64,000 nucleotides of DNA from CAYVHU01 sp964451415 (GTDB lineage Bacteria; Pseudomonadota; Alphaproteobacteria; Rhodospirillales; Magnetovibrionaceae): assembly GCA_964451415.1 (NCBI GenBank), contig CAYVHU010000009.1:1-64000 (forward strand), in the 5' to 3' direction. Each line of letters begins with the position of its first letter. Position 1 is the first letter of the stretch. A program made the translations under genes and the position numbers. Under the pieces are notes generated by a model. It saw only the letters and a list, made by a program, of their open reading frames with translations, searched no databases and had not been told where the DNA came from. This document shows positions 35,819 to 44,342 of the stretch, in pieces.

Positions 35819-36631
35819 TTAGAGGAAAAAGCCTCCCGCCACGACCTTGACGCCCAGATACCCCAGGCTCAAAAGCAGATAAGCCAACAGCACAGAACGG
35901 GCGGCCTTGCGGCCGCGCATGCCGGTTTTGTGCTGCACGATCAGAACGATGCCAATGACGGCGAAAGCCAGAATGCTCAGGACCGTCTTATGGTCGAAAA
36001 CCAAGAACTGCCCTGTTTCACCGTATTGAACGGCCATTCCGCTCATCAGGTCCAAGCCGAGGATGGCCTCGCTCCACCCCAACAAACGCGCCGTGATCCG
36101 TTCGCAATCAGCCACGGACGGCAGCACATGGGTCAATCGCGTGGGCCGTTTGGCCTTTAGGGCGCGGTCCTGCAAAGCCGCGGCCAGGGCCGCCACGGCG
36201 GCAATCGTGACCAAGGCGTAGGTGACGACGGAAACGATAATATGCAAGACCAGCCAGCCTTCGGCCCCGCCGGCCGACACGGTCTCTTCAAGGTTGGGGG
36301 CGAGGGCCGCCAAAACGCCCATGGCCAGCATGTACGGCGCCAGGAGCAGGCTCAGACGCCAGATTTCCGCAACCGACCACACCAGCATGGCGAATAGGGC
36401 CATGGTAACCGCGACACTGCTCCACAACGCCATGGCGAGGCCTGCGGACCACGAAGCGGCCGTGACATGGGCCAGCGCCGCGACGCCGGGCCCAAACGCA
36501 CCGAGCAACAGGGCCGCCCAGTGCACATTGTCCAGATGCGCATTGCGTCGGTGTTGCACCAACACGGCTGGCACCAAACACAGCAAAGCGATCAGCCCAT
36601 AGGGATTATTCATAAACATAAGCACAAGCAT
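35819..36631 (-). CDS. YpjD/CcsA-type inner-membrane protein (cytochrome c assembly family)
   Basis: A 270-residue integral membrane protein with about eight hydrophobic segments. The segment EGWLVLHIIVSVVTYALVTI, a His at the end of an LxxHxxxS/A helix, and VFDHKTVLSILAFAVIG fit the cytochrome c assembly (CcsA/YpjD) family; these carry haem-liganding histidines. The WWD motif of true haem chaperones is not seen, so YpjD-like is the better call. The ATG at 36631 with GGAAG 5 nt upstream is preferred over a TTG at 36655. It is divergent from ispDF. Confidence 0.8.
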   Translation of the reverse strand: MLVLMFMNNPYGLIALLCLVPAVLVQHRRNAHLDNVHWAALLLGAFGPGVAALAHVTAASWSAGLAMALWSSVAVTMALFAMLVWSVAEIWRLSLLLAPYMLAMGVLAALAPNLEETVSAGGAEGWLVLHIIVSVVTYALVTIAAVAALAAALQDRALKAKRPTRLTHVLPSVADCERITARLLGWSEAILGLDLMSGMAVQYGETGQFLVFDHKTVLSILAFAVIGIVLIVQHKTGMRGRKAARSVLLAYLLLSLGYLGVKVVAGGFFL

Positions 36632-36698
36632 TGCCGCTTCCGCGCAGGGATGCAAGACTTAGGGTCCGGACTCATTTAAAAACAGCTTTAACGCCGCC

Positions 36699-37892
36699 AT
36701 GAACGACACCGCCACTCTCCTTGAAAAAACCGCCGTTTTGATCGTTGCCGCCGGGCGCGGACGACGCTTTGGCGGGGACGTTCCCAAACAATATGCCGAC
36801 CTTTCGGGGCGTTGCGTGTTGCGCCGCACACTGGACGTGTTGCGCGCAAGCCCGCAGGTGGATGTTGTTTTATGTGTCATTCATCCCGACGACCGGGCGC
36901 TCTATGACGCCGCACTCACGGGCGTGCAAAACGGCTCCCCACGCGTTCTGGAACCCGTTTACGGCGGAGAAACGCGCCAGGAATCCGTGCGTCTGGGACT
37001 TGAAAGCCTTGCGCCGAGACGGCCCGAACGGGTTTTGATCCACGATGCGGCCCGCCCCTTCGTCGCTGAAGATACGATCACGGCGGTGTGCGAGGCGCTG
37101 GATACGCACATCGCCGCCATTGCAGCCGTGGCGCTCACCGACACCTTGAAACGCAGCGACAACGATTTACATATCTGCGAAACGGTGCCACGGACTGCCT
37201 TATGGCGGGCACAGACCCCACAGGGGTTTCGTTTCGCCGAAATTCTAGATGCACACCGCCGCCTTGCAGGCGAAAACCTGAGTGACGACGCCCAACTTTG
37301 CGAACACTTGAAGATCGCCGTCACACTGACAGCCGGTTCTGAAGACAATTTCAAGATCACCACGCAAGAGGACCTCATGCGCGCCGAACGTCTGTTATCC
37401 TGCCGCCGTGAAACCCGCGTCGGGAACGGTTTCGACGTCCACCGTTTTGCCGAGGAAACGGGGCCTTTGGTCCTATGCGGAATCGAAATTCCCCACCCTC
37501 AAAAACTGGCCGGGCATTCCGATGCCGATGTCGCCTTGCATGCGCTGTGCGACGCCGTGCTGGGGGCAATCGGTGCGGGCGATATCGGCCATCACTTTCC
37601 GCCCTCGGACGACACCTGGAAAGGAGCCTCGTCCGAGCGCTTCGTGCGCTTTGCAGCAAATCTGCTCGAACAACGCGGCGGCGTCATCGTGAACGTCGAT
37701 ATCACGATCATTTGCGAAACACCGAAAATTGCTCCGTTGCGCGAGGCAATGACGGTGCGGGTGGCCGATATCCTAAAAATCGAACCCTCACGCGTTTCGC
37801 TCAAGGCGACCACCACCGAAGGCCTGGGTTTCACCGGACGCGGCGAAGGCATCGCAGCACAAGCCATCGCCACCGTGCGCATGGCGTGCTGA
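36699..37892 (+). CDS. ispDF: Bifunctional IspD/IspF isoprenoid enzyme
   Basis: A 397-residue fusion of two steps of the MEP pathway. The N-terminal IspD domain (about 10-235) has the CTP-binding VAAGRGRRFGG and IHDAARPF. The C-terminal IspF domain (about 238-395) starts at RVGNGFDVHRF, with metal ligands D and H of GFDVH, and contains HSDADVALHALCDA and the conserved FTGRGEGI. Together they make methylerythritol CDP and methylerythritol cyclodiphosphate. The fusion is typical for alphaproteobacteria. It is divergent from the YpjD-like gene by 67 nt. Confidence 0.97.
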   Translation: MNDTATLLEKTAVLIVAAGRGRRFGGDVPKQYADLSGRCVLRRTLDVLRASPQVDVVLCVIHPDDRALYDAALTGVQNGSPRVLEPVYGGETRQESVRLGLESLAPRRPERVLIHDAARPFVAEDTITAVCEALDTHIAAIAAVALTDTLKRSDNDLHICETVPRTALWRAQTPQGFRFAEILDAHRRLAGENLSDDAQLCEHLKIAVTLTAGSEDNFKITTQEDLMRAERLLSCRRETRVGNGFDVHRFAEETGPLVLCGIEIPHPQKLAGHSDADVALHALCDAVLGAIGAGDIGHHFPPSDDTWKGASSERFVRFAANLLEQRGGVIVNVDITIICETPKIAPLREAMTVRVADILKIEPSRVSLKATTTEGLGFTGRGEGIAAQAIATVRMAC

Positions 37893-38076
37893 TTTTCCCC
37901 TGCGAGTCCGTTCTCGTCCGTTCTGCGTACGTACGTTTCGACAGGGACCATCCACTTGCCCTATCGCACACCGACCTTTGCTCTACGTAGCCGTGCAAGC
38001 ATAAACGGGTATAGTGTGAAGAAAGGCGTTCAATGGGGATTATTAAGAAACGCCGCAAAATCTTGGGGTGGACGCA

Positions 38077-39033
38077 ATGGACAAAAAACTGGCGCTGGAT
38101 GCCGTCGAAGTCTTGTTAATCGAACCGGACAAAGCCGTTCGCTCGACAATCCGAAACATCTTGATTGACAATGGCTTCCGCAAGGTTGCCGTCGGCGACA
38201 GGCTGAAGGATATTGAACTCAACTTCAAGATCGGCATGCCGGATTTGCTGATTTCAGATACAAATCTTTCCGACGGCCACTTCCACAAATTCGTTCATGG
38301 TCTGCGCGATCATGAATTCGGTTCCAACCCGTTCCTTCCCATCATCGCCACGGTGTGGTCGCCGACGACGCACGATATACGCGGCGCTGTGCAGTCGGGC
38401 GTGGACATCATCGTCACCAAACCATTATCCGCCGACCAGCTTATGCAGCGCATCAAACACTTGATCAAGGCACGCAAACCATTTGTCGTCACCAGCAATT
38501 ACATCGGGCCCAACCGCCGTAAGCCGGGCGAGGACCGCGGCGGCCTGAAAATAAATCCCTTTGACGTGCCCAATACCTTGAAGGCAAAAGCACTTGGCGA
38601 TCACCGCACGGATATCGACAAACTGCAACACGAAATCGACGCCTGCGCCAAAGCCGTCAATTTGCAGAAATTGGAGCGACAGGGCCAACAGGCCCAGTAT
38701 CTTGCCGAACGCATCGTACCGGGACTGGCTTTCTTCGGTCCCGATGAGCCCACGTTGCGCGCCTTGCAACAGCTCCTACATGTCGCCGAAGACATGTCTC
38801 GGCGCGTGGGCGGCACGCCGTGCGCCTTCGTCAACGAATTGTGCCAATCCCTAAGCGACGTAACGCGGCGCATCCTCAAGGCCGGAGATTTCCCCGATCA
38901 AAAGGACGTGAAGCTCTTGATCCCAATCATTCAGGCCCTCAATCGGGGGGTTGGCAAAAGCGGCGCACAGGAACAACAGGCCGTACAACGGGCCTCGCAT
39001 GAAATCGCACGATGCCTCACGCCGTCTCCTTGA
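38077..39033 (+). CDS. Response regulator with unrecognised helical output region
   Basis: A 318-residue protein. The N-terminal receiver domain (about 10-135) has acidic residues E16 and D18, phospho-acceptor D61 in LLISDTNLSDG and the Lys of VTKPLS. A basic segment NRRKPGEDRG (about 148-160) leads into a helix-rich C-terminal region of 160 residues with no output domain I know. The ATG at 38077 has GGGG 8 nt upstream. No kinase is adjacent. The protein is convergent with cutA and their ends overlap by 17 nt. Confidence 0.8.
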   Translation: MDKKLALDAVEVLLIEPDKAVRSTIRNILIDNGFRKVAVGDRLKDIELNFKIGMPDLLISDTNLSDGHFHKFVHGLRDHEFGSNPFLPIIATVWSPTTHDIRGAVQSGVDIIVTKPLSADQLMQRIKHLIKARKPFVVTSNYIGPNRRKPGEDRGGLKINPFDVPNTLKAKALGDHRTDIDKLQHEIDACAKAVNLQKLERQGQQAQYLAERIVPGLAFFGPDEPTLRALQQLLHVAEDMSRRVGGTPCAFVNELCQSLSDVTRRILKAGDFPDQKDVKLLIPIIQALNRGVGKSGAQEQQAVQRASHEIARCLTPSP

Positions 39034-39358
39034 CGATCCAATTCAAGAAATCACGGTTGCCACCTTGAATATCGAGCGCAACCACGCACGGACAGGCATA
39101 AGCATGCAAGTCCTTGATGCGCCGGGTCGCCGCATCACTCAAAGCGCGCGTGACCTTAAGCACCAGCGCCACTTCCGTCTCGTCTTGAACCTGCCCCTCC
39201 CACCAATAAAAAGAGCGGATTTCCCCTAAGATATTGGCGCATGCCGCCAAACGTTCTTCGACCAGAGTGCGCGCAATGCGCTCGGCCTCGCCGTGATCGG
39301 CGCAGGTGACGTAAAGCCACTGTACAGCGGGACGCTCGGGCACCGACGATTCTTCCAT
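39017..39358 (-). CDS. cutA: Divalent-cation tolerance protein CutA
   Basis: A 113-residue protein of the trimeric, PII-like CutA family. Typical stretches are the N-terminal VQWLYVTCADHGEAERIART, the LVEERLAACANIL with its conserved Cys, the FYWWEGQVQDETEVALVLK core and the CPCVVALDI end. CutA is linked to copper tolerance, though its direct role is unclear. The gene converges on the response regulator, overlapping its 3' end by 17 nt. Confidence 0.94.
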   Translation of the reverse strand: MEESSVPERPAVQWLYVTCADHGEAERIARTLVEERLAACANILGEIRSFYWWEGQVQDETEVALVLKVTRALSDAATRRIKDLHAYACPCVVALDIQGGNRDFLNWIVKETA

Positions 39359-39436
39359 GAACGACTCCCTTTGTGTATCGTGGAAACTCGCGTATCATAA
39401 CGCGCGCGTCTCGTTTCACAATCTGAAGGATGTCAT

Positions 39437-39697
39437 GTGAATGGGTCTCAAAAAGATTGTCGCGCTACGCCTTCGCCCGCACCCTCACCTGCACAACGGG
39501 CGTGGTTGCGCCGGGGCATAGAACAACCCGGGGGGAAATTGCCCCTGTTCGATACCGAAGGCCAGCAAGTGTGCGAACGCACGGTGCGCTCGTGTATTGC
39601 TAAGGGTTGGGCGGAGCCTTGGTTCTCCAACCCGTTGAAACCGAACTGGATCGTGTGTAAGTTGACGGAGGCTGGACGCTTGGCCATTCTCGCTTGA
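39437..39697 (+). CDS. Small conserved-looking protein, possible winged-helix
   Basis: An 86-residue protein started by GTG with GAAGGA 6 nt upstream. The part AWLRRGIEQPGGKLPLFD and the Trp/Cys-rich CIAKGWAEPWFSNPLKPNW and LTEAGRLAIL look conserved and recall a small winged-helix unit, with the C-terminal LTEAGR typical of such domains. I do not recognise the family. It is divergent from cutA by 78 nt and stands alone on the plus strand. Confidence 0.6.
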   Translation: MNGSQKDCRATPSPAPSPAQRAWLRRGIEQPGGKLPLFDTEGQQVCERTVRSCIAKGWAEPWFSNPLKPNWIVCKLTEAGRLAILA

Positions 39698-39752
39698 ACG
39701 CAGATTCATTACGATTTGTTATCAAAAAAACTACAAAAGAAGCGCGCCGGAC

Positions 39753-40112
39753 TCAGGTGTCGATTCCCCGAATGTCAACATATCCGCTTTCAATTGTATA
39801 GCGTAGCGCTTCAAAGGCCATCTTGGCTTCTTCGTATGCCTCACGGTGGGTACGCAATTCCACGACTTCACTGGGTTCGAGGGGCTCTCCCTTATCCGAA
39901 CTTGCCGCACGAAAGGCGGCCTCAAGATAGCGCGCCCGCAACCGCGCAATGGCAACGGCGAAGGCCAGGACCGTATTCTTGTCCAAGGCGGGAATATGTT
40001 TATGGATGATTTCGCGGTTGGCGATGCGCACCCCTTGTTCAATATCGTTCAAGAAACGCTTCTGATGCATCATTTTTTTGTAGTCGTCATTATGCGTATC
40101 GAGATCACTCAT
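39753..40112 (-). CDS. Hypothetical helical protein
   Basis: A 119-residue protein (MSDLDTHNDDYKK at the start), mostly alpha-helical with many Ala, Glu and Arg residues and a run of small residues in AVAIARLRARYLEAAF. The ATG at 40112 has GGGAG 9 nt upstream; an in-frame extension to 40238 looks unlikely because it is Cys/Phe/His rich with no ribosome site. No domain recognised. It faces away from the candidate small RNA. Confidence 0.55.
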   Translation of the reverse strand: MSDLDTHNDDYKKMMHQKRFLNDIEQGVRIANREIIHKHIPALDKNTVLAFAVAIARLRARYLEAAFRAASSDKGEPLEPSEVVELRTHREAYEEAKMAFEALRYTIESGYVDIRGIDT

Positions 40113-40249
40113 GATAAACGGCTCCCTATCCAAAAAAGGATGTTGGAAGAAGGATAGCGCATGAAAACGATCTTGGCGCATATAAAAAGTGATGTTTGTG
40201 TGAGCGTCGTCACAGCAATACACCGCGAACTTTGTCATGCTATGTGAGT

Positions 40250-40330
40250 GGAAGGGCTCTTCTTGAGCCCCTCCCTTCCCTCAAGAGCACAAACTTTCAC
40301 CGGCTGCAGTTTTTGCAGCCGGTTTTTTTT
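40250..40330 (+). ncRNA. Candidate Hfq-type small RNA with C-rich anti-Shine-Dalgarno loop
   Basis: An intrinsic terminator on the plus strand (40300-40330) has no plus-strand protein gene before it; the nearest gene on that strand ends at 39697 with a minus-strand gene in between. Upstream, TCTTGAG (40261-40267) pairs with CTCAAGA (40280-40286) around a 12-nt loop CCCCTCCCTTCC. The alternative fold GGAAGGGCTC with GAGCC and CTTCC exposes a CCTCC bulge at 40270-40274. A -10-like CTATGT lies at 40240-40245, giving a start near 40250. C-rich loops that block ribosome sites plus a U-tailed terminator are hallmarks of alphaproteobacterial Hfq-bound small RNAs. The -35 box is weak, so the 5' end is uncertain. 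Confidence 0.45.
40300..40330 (+). terminator. Strong Rho-independent terminator, plus strand
   Basis: Perfect 9-bp stem CCGGCTGCA/TGCAGCCGG with loop GTTTT, followed by eight T. On the minus strand the T-run would precede the stem, so it works for a plus-strand transcript only. Confidence 0.85.
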
Positions 40331-40370
40331 AAGCATCCGGTTTTTGTGCCTCATATGAATTAAGCCACAT

Positions 40371-40403
40371 AAAAAGGGCCGAGTCAGAAGACTCAGCCCT
40401 TTT
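40371..40403 (-). terminator. Terminator of the tRNA-Pro gene
   Basis: On the minus strand AAAAGGGCTGAGTC pairs with GACTCGGCCCTTTT around TTCT (one T-G wobble), followed by a T-run, starting 6 nt past the tRNA CCA end. Confidence 0.75.
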
Positions 40404-40409
40404 CGTTTT

Positions 40410-40486
<77 letters not shown>

Positions 40487-40564
40487 AAAAAAAAGACTCC
40501 CGACAAATCCCGGGAGCGGCGCGAATATACGCGCTGACCCTATGGCATGCAACGGCGGATAACT

Positions 40565-40948
40565 TCAGGGACTCGTTTTTTTTAAAAGATCGCGGATATC
40601 TTCCAACTCGCCAAGCAATTCCGCCAATTTCTCACCGTCTATGGATCGTACGACGGGTTCGTCCCGCTCCATTTTCGAGGATATTTCCGCAGCCGGCAAA
40701 GCCCCCTGCCCCAATAGGCGCTGAACGCCCTTGATGGTATATCCATCGGTATGCAGCAAGGATTTTATACGCCGCAAAAGCGCCACATCGTGGGGGCGGT
40801 AATAACGCCTTCCCCCACCACGTTTCAATGGCGCAACCTGACGAAACTTGGTTTCCCAAAAGCGCAACACATGCTGCGGCAAGCCCAACTCCCGGGATAC
40901 CTCACTGATGGTGCGAAAGGCCTGATCTGATTTTCCGGAATTCGACAT
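40565..40948 (-). CDS. MerR-family transcriptional regulator
   Basis: A 127-residue regulator with an N-terminal winged helix: TISEVSRELGLPQHVLRFWE followed by KRGGGRRYYRPHDVALLRRI, the standard MerR recognition and wing pattern. The C-terminal half is a short coiled-coil (KLAELLGELEDIRDLLKK) without a metal-binding Cys set. A gene of this type right after ihfA is usual in proteobacteria; its regulon is unknown. It starts 15 nt after the ihfA stop. Confidence 0.9.
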   Translation of the reverse strand: MSNSGKSDQAFRTISEVSRELGLPQHVLRFWETKFRQVAPLKRGGGRRYYRPHDVALLRRIKSLLHTDGYTIKGVQRLLGQGALPAAEISSKMERDEPVVRSIDGEKLAELLGELEDIRDLLKKTSP

Positions 40949-40963
40949 CTCGACAGGAATTCG

Positions 40964-41278
40964 TTACACGGTGCCGCCCGGTGATCGCTTGGCGTTGACG
41001 CGCGCCTTCATCACCTGGGAGGGGCGAAAAACCAGCACCTTGCGCGGCAGAATCGGGACTTCTTCACCGGTTTTCGGATTGCGTCCGATCCGCTGCCCCT
41101 TTTGGCGAACGGAAAAGCTGCCGAAGGAAGAGATCTTTACCGTCTCATCACTAGCGAGGGCATCGGAAATCATGGTCAACACGGATTCAAGCAAGTCCGC
41201 GGACTCATTTCGCGAAAGTCCCACTTCCTCATACACGGCCTCGCTCAATTGCGCGCGCGTGATGGTGTGGTTTGACAT
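40964..41278 (-). CDS. ihfA: Integration host factor alpha subunit
   Basis: A 104-residue DNA-bending protein of the HU/IHF family. Core features are LSRNESADLLESVLTMISDAL, KISSFGSFSVRQKGQRIGRNPKTGEE-type beta arm (seen in parts), and PRKVLVFRPSQVMKARV. IHF-alpha pairs with IhfB to bend DNA at sigma54 promoters, replication origins and phage att sites. The ATG at 41278 follows GAAAGGGG. It lies downstream of fabH on the same strand, so the plsX-fabH-ihfA-merR order is conserved here. Confidence 0.95.
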   Translation of the reverse strand: MSNHTITRAQLSEAVYEEVGLSRNESADLLESVLTMISDALASDETVKISSFGSFSVRQKGQRIGRNPKTGEEVPILPRKVLVFRPSQVMKARVNAKRSPGGTV

Positions 41279-41374
41279 GGACACACCCCTTTCCAAGTTA
41301 TGCGAGAACGAGCCTACCGTGAGAGTTAAAATCCGTCAATATCAAAGGGATGGATGTTCATGGATTCTGCCAAT

Positions 41375-42346
41375 CTACCAGCGAATCAGAGCGGCTCCCC
41401 ACGTCAGACCGCCGCCCATGGCCTCAAGCAGAACAAGATCACCTTCTTGTATGCGCCCGTCGCGAACGGCCTCATCAAGGGCCAACGGCACGGATGCAGC
41501 AGACGTGTTCGCATGGCGGTCCACGGTGACAACCATATGATCGTGTGAAAGACCGAGTCTTTTGGCCGTTCCGTCCAAAATGCGTTTGTTCGCCTGATGG
41601 GGAACCAGCCAGTCGATGTCCTTGGCACTCAAGCCATTGGCCGTCAACGCCTCATCCACCACGCTCGCCAGATTGGTCACCGCGTGACGGAACACTTCTC
41701 GGCCCAGCATGCGCACGTGCCCCACGGTGGAATCGGTACCCGGCCCGCCGTCGGTAAACAGCAAGTCGCGAAGCTTCCCGTCGGAATGCAAGTGTGTCGA
41801 CAAAATGCCGACGGGCGCTTCAGCGGCCACCTCGTGAGCCTGCAAGACGACAGCACCGGCGCCGTCGCCGAACAAAATGCAGGTGGTGCGATCCTGCCAA
41901 TCGATAATACGTGAAAAAACCTCCGCGCCGATCACCAGAATATTTTTGGCCTGACCTGCGCGTATGAAATTGTCGGCGATCGATAAGGCGAAGATAAACC
42001 CCGAACACACCGCCTGCACATCGAACGCGGCGCCGCCATCCATGCCCAGCATGGCCTGCACCTTGGTTGCGGTAGAAGGAAACGTGTTGTCGGGCGTTGT
42101 CGTGGCGATGATGATAAAGTCGAGATCGTTGGCCTGCATCTGCGCGGCTTCAAGAGCATTTTCAGCCGCCTGAAAAGCCAGAACCGCCGTGGTCTCGCCT
42201 TCACGCGCGATGTGGCGTTCACGAATGCCGGTGCGTTCGACAATCCACGCGTCGGAGGTGTCTATGGTTTGCGCAAGTTCCGCATTGGTCACCACTTTTT
42301 CCGGCAAATAGGAGCCGGTGCCAATAATACGAGAGCGTAAAACCAT
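41375..42346 (-). CDS. fabH: 3-oxoacyl-ACP synthase III
   Basis: A 323-residue thiolase-fold enzyme that starts fatty acid synthesis by condensing acetyl-CoA with malonyl-ACP. The catalytic triad is visible: C114 in QAVCSGF, His in WLVPHQANKRI and Asn in RHANTSAASV. The N-terminal IIGTGSYLPEKVVTN is typical. It follows plsX by 5 nt and is most likely translated from the same transcript. Confidence 0.96.
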   Translation of the reverse strand: MVLRSRIIGTGSYLPEKVVTNAELAQTIDTSDAWIVERTGIRERHIAREGETTAVLAFQAAENALEAAQMQANDLDFIIIATTTPDNTFPSTATKVQAMLGMDGGAAFDVQAVCSGFIFALSIADNFIRAGQAKNILVIGAEVFSRIIDWQDRTTCILFGDGAGAVVLQAHEVAAEAPVGILSTHLHSDGKLRDLLFTDGGPGTDSTVGHVRMLGREVFRHAVTNLASVVDEALTANGLSAKDIDWLVPHQANKRILDGTAKRLGLSHDHMVVTVDRHANTSAASVPLALDEAVRDGRIQEGDLVLLEAMGGGLTWGAALIRW

Positions 42347-42351
42347 AAATA

Positions 42352-43401
42352 TTAGTCCGCAACGATTTCTGGGATCACATGATGTTCGGAACTGAACCGC
42401 GCATAGTCTTCCTTGATGCCGTCATTCAGCTTATCGGCGACCAGATCATAGGCAACCTTGATAGCATAGCGGAACCCGAGCCCATCTGTGCCGCCATGGC
42501 TTTTGACACAAATTCCGCCAAGCCCCAAAAACATGGCGCCGTTATAGCGGCGCGTATCAAAACGGGTGCGGAAAGAATTGATGGCCGGTCGGGCGACCAA
42601 TGCGCCAAGCTTGCCGAGCCATTTCTGGCTGAGTTCACGCTTGAGCGCTTCGGCAAAAAGCCTCGCGGTGCCTTCGATGGTCTTCAGCGCCACATTGCCC
42701 GTAAACCCATCGGTCACGATCACATCGACCGTGCCCTTGCCGATATCGTCACCTTCAATAAAACCGTAGAAATTGATCGGCAAATGAGTTTCCTTGAGAA
42801 TCGCCGCCGCCTGCTTCACCGAATCGTTGCCCTTCAATACTTCGGTACCGACGTTGAGGATACCGATCGAAGGTTCTTTGATATGCAGAACCTGACGTGC
42901 GAACACTTCCCCCATCACAGCAAACTGCACCAGGTTCTCCGCATCGCACTGGATATTCGCACCCAGGTCCAACATCACGCTCTCGCCGCTTAAACTGGGC
43001 AGAACCGAAGCGATCGCGGGGCGGTTGATCCCGGGCAGTGTTTTCAAAACAAACTTCGCCATCGCCATCAAGGCGCCGGTGTTCCCCGCCGATACGATGC
43101 CGTCGGCTTCGCCTGCGCCAACCGCGTTGATGGCCAGTCGCATGGACGATTTGCGCCCGGAGCGCAAGGCAATCCCCGCTTTTTCGTCATTGCTCACAAC
43201 ATCGTCGGCGTGGCGCAACTCACATACGGACGATAAACGCGGATACTTTGCAAGTAGGGGAGCAACATCACCGGAACGTCCGAAAACGATGAACTTAACG
43301 CAAGGAAGGTCCTGAAAGGCCTGCGCCATGCCATCGACCACCATGTCCGGAGCATAATCGCCTCCCATGGCATCGATCGACAGAGTTATGGTTTGCGACA
43401 C
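42352..43401 (-). CDS. plsX: Phosphate acyltransferase PlsX
   Basis: A 349-residue enzyme that converts acyl-ACP to acyl-phosphate for phospholipid synthesis. Characteristic parts are SIDAMGGDYAP near the start, SAGNTGALMA, NVGTEVLKGNDSVKQA and VTDGFTGNVALKTIEGTA. It is 38 nt downstream of rpmF and 5 nt upstream of fabH on the minus strand, the conserved rpmF-plsX-fabH order. Confidence 0.96.
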   Translation of the reverse strand: MSQTITLSIDAMGGDYAPDMVVDGMAQAFQDLPCVKFIVFGRSGDVAPLLAKYPRLSSVCELRHADDVVSNDEKAGIALRSGRKSSMRLAINAVGAGEADGIVSAGNTGALMAMAKFVLKTLPGINRPAIASVLPSLSGESVMLDLGANIQCDAENLVQFAVMGEVFARQVLHIKEPSIGILNVGTEVLKGNDSVKQAAAILKETHLPINFYGFIEGDDIGKGTVDVIVTDGFTGNVALKTIEGTARLFAEALKRELSQKWLGKLGALVARPAINSFRTRFDTRRYNGAMFLGLGGICVKSHGGTDGLGFRYAIKVAYDLVADKLNDGIKEDYARFSSEHHVIPEIVAD

Positions 43402-43439
43402 GGTGATAAGACCTTTTGCCCGGGGCGCAGTTCAGGAAA

Positions 43440-43625
43440 TCATGCTGCGGCGTCGGACGCAACAACTTCGCGCTTATCATACTGACCGCAAGATTCGCAC
43501 ACATGGTGGGGACGTTTTAATTCACCGCACGACGAACATTTTTCAATGGCGTTGCTTTTCAGCGCATCGTGGGCGCGGCGCATGTTGCGCTTAGAGGTCG
43601 AGACTTTATGCTTGGGAACAGCCAT
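43440..43625 (-). CDS. rpmF: 50S ribosomal protein L32
   Basis: A 61-residue basic protein: MAVPKHKVSTSKRNMRRAH start and a zinc knuckle with CSSCGELK and CESCGQY. It lies between the yceD gene and plsX, as in most proteobacteria, and expression with both is likely. In the 126-nt gap before it a T-run follows a short GC palindrome (near 43714-43725), possibly a weak terminator for yceD, but the stem is not clean. Confidence 0.97.
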   Translation of the reverse strand: MAVPKHKVSTSKRNMRRAHDALKSNAIEKCSSCGELKRPHHVCESCGQYDKREVVASDAAA

Positions 43626-43751
43626 CTCACTAAATCCTTACATTCATCAGGGGCCCACTAGAGGGCACTCTTCCCATAAGCGGGAAAACGGGATGTTTAC
43701 ATAAATAAAAAACGGCGCCGGGGCAAGGGATTATCCCGATCGGACATTGTT

Positions 43752-44324
43752 TTATATTCGCGGCTTAAGTTTCGACAGGACTTCAAACGGGCCGATCTTA
43801 TCAGGTTGCGACACCTCATCGCCGCGTGGCCCTGTCGTAAAGCCATCGAACTCTACGCCTTTTACGCGGGGAAAGGGGTTGATTTCAAGAGCCAATTGCT
43901 CAATTGCGGCCACGCCGATATCTATTTTACCGTCGAACAAAGGTTCAGGCTGCTCGTGCACGTCGTCGATATCTTCAAAAATTTCTTTCTCGTTGTCCTG
44001 TTCAAGATCACATGCGTCTCTGTAAGTTATTGTAAATGATAAAGAAATACTTTCCTGCACGGGGTTGAGAGTAACGCAGCAGCGTTGCTCGACAAGAGCC
44101 TTCAGCTTCATTTTGGCAATGACGCCACCTGAAGATGATATTTTCAGCCCCGCTTCAAGAACAACGTTTTTTATGCCCACGACCCCCAGGCGATGCGCAA
44201 GCGCCGCACATTCGTGCGAGGTTGCCGACAAGACAATGAGCGTGTCTTCCGTGCCAAGATCGGCACGCGAGACGATGTGAGAAAATTTCACCGTATCGTC
44301 GGAAGCAGCGCGTGAAGGAATCAT
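43752..44324 (-). CDS. DUF177/YceD family protein (large-subunit rRNA accumulation)
   Basis: A 190-residue protein of the YceD family, almost always found upstream of rpmF. Typical features are the CCVTLNPVQESISLSFTITY core with two adjacent Cys, an acidic stretch (EIFEDIDDVHE) and the C-terminal LALEINPFPRVKGVEF. In E. coli and plants the family is needed for 23S rRNA accumulation. It lies 18 nt after the CBP3-type chaperone gene on the same strand. Confidence 0.9.
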   Translation of the reverse strand: MIPSRAASDDTVKFSHIVSRADLGTEDTLIVLSATSHECAALAHRLGVVGIKNVVLEAGLKISSSGGVIAKMKLKALVEQRCCVTLNPVQESISLSFTITYRDACDLEQDNEKEIFEDIDDVHEQPEPLFDGKIDIGVAAIEQLALEINPFPRVKGVEFDGFTTGPRGDEVSQPDKIGPFEVLSKLKPRI

Positions 44325-44342
44325 GACGTATAAAACCGCTCG

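Noticed and set aside
43690..43751. Intrinsic terminator after yceD
   Set aside because: A GC palindrome and T-run exist, but the stem is self-overlapping and not convincing.
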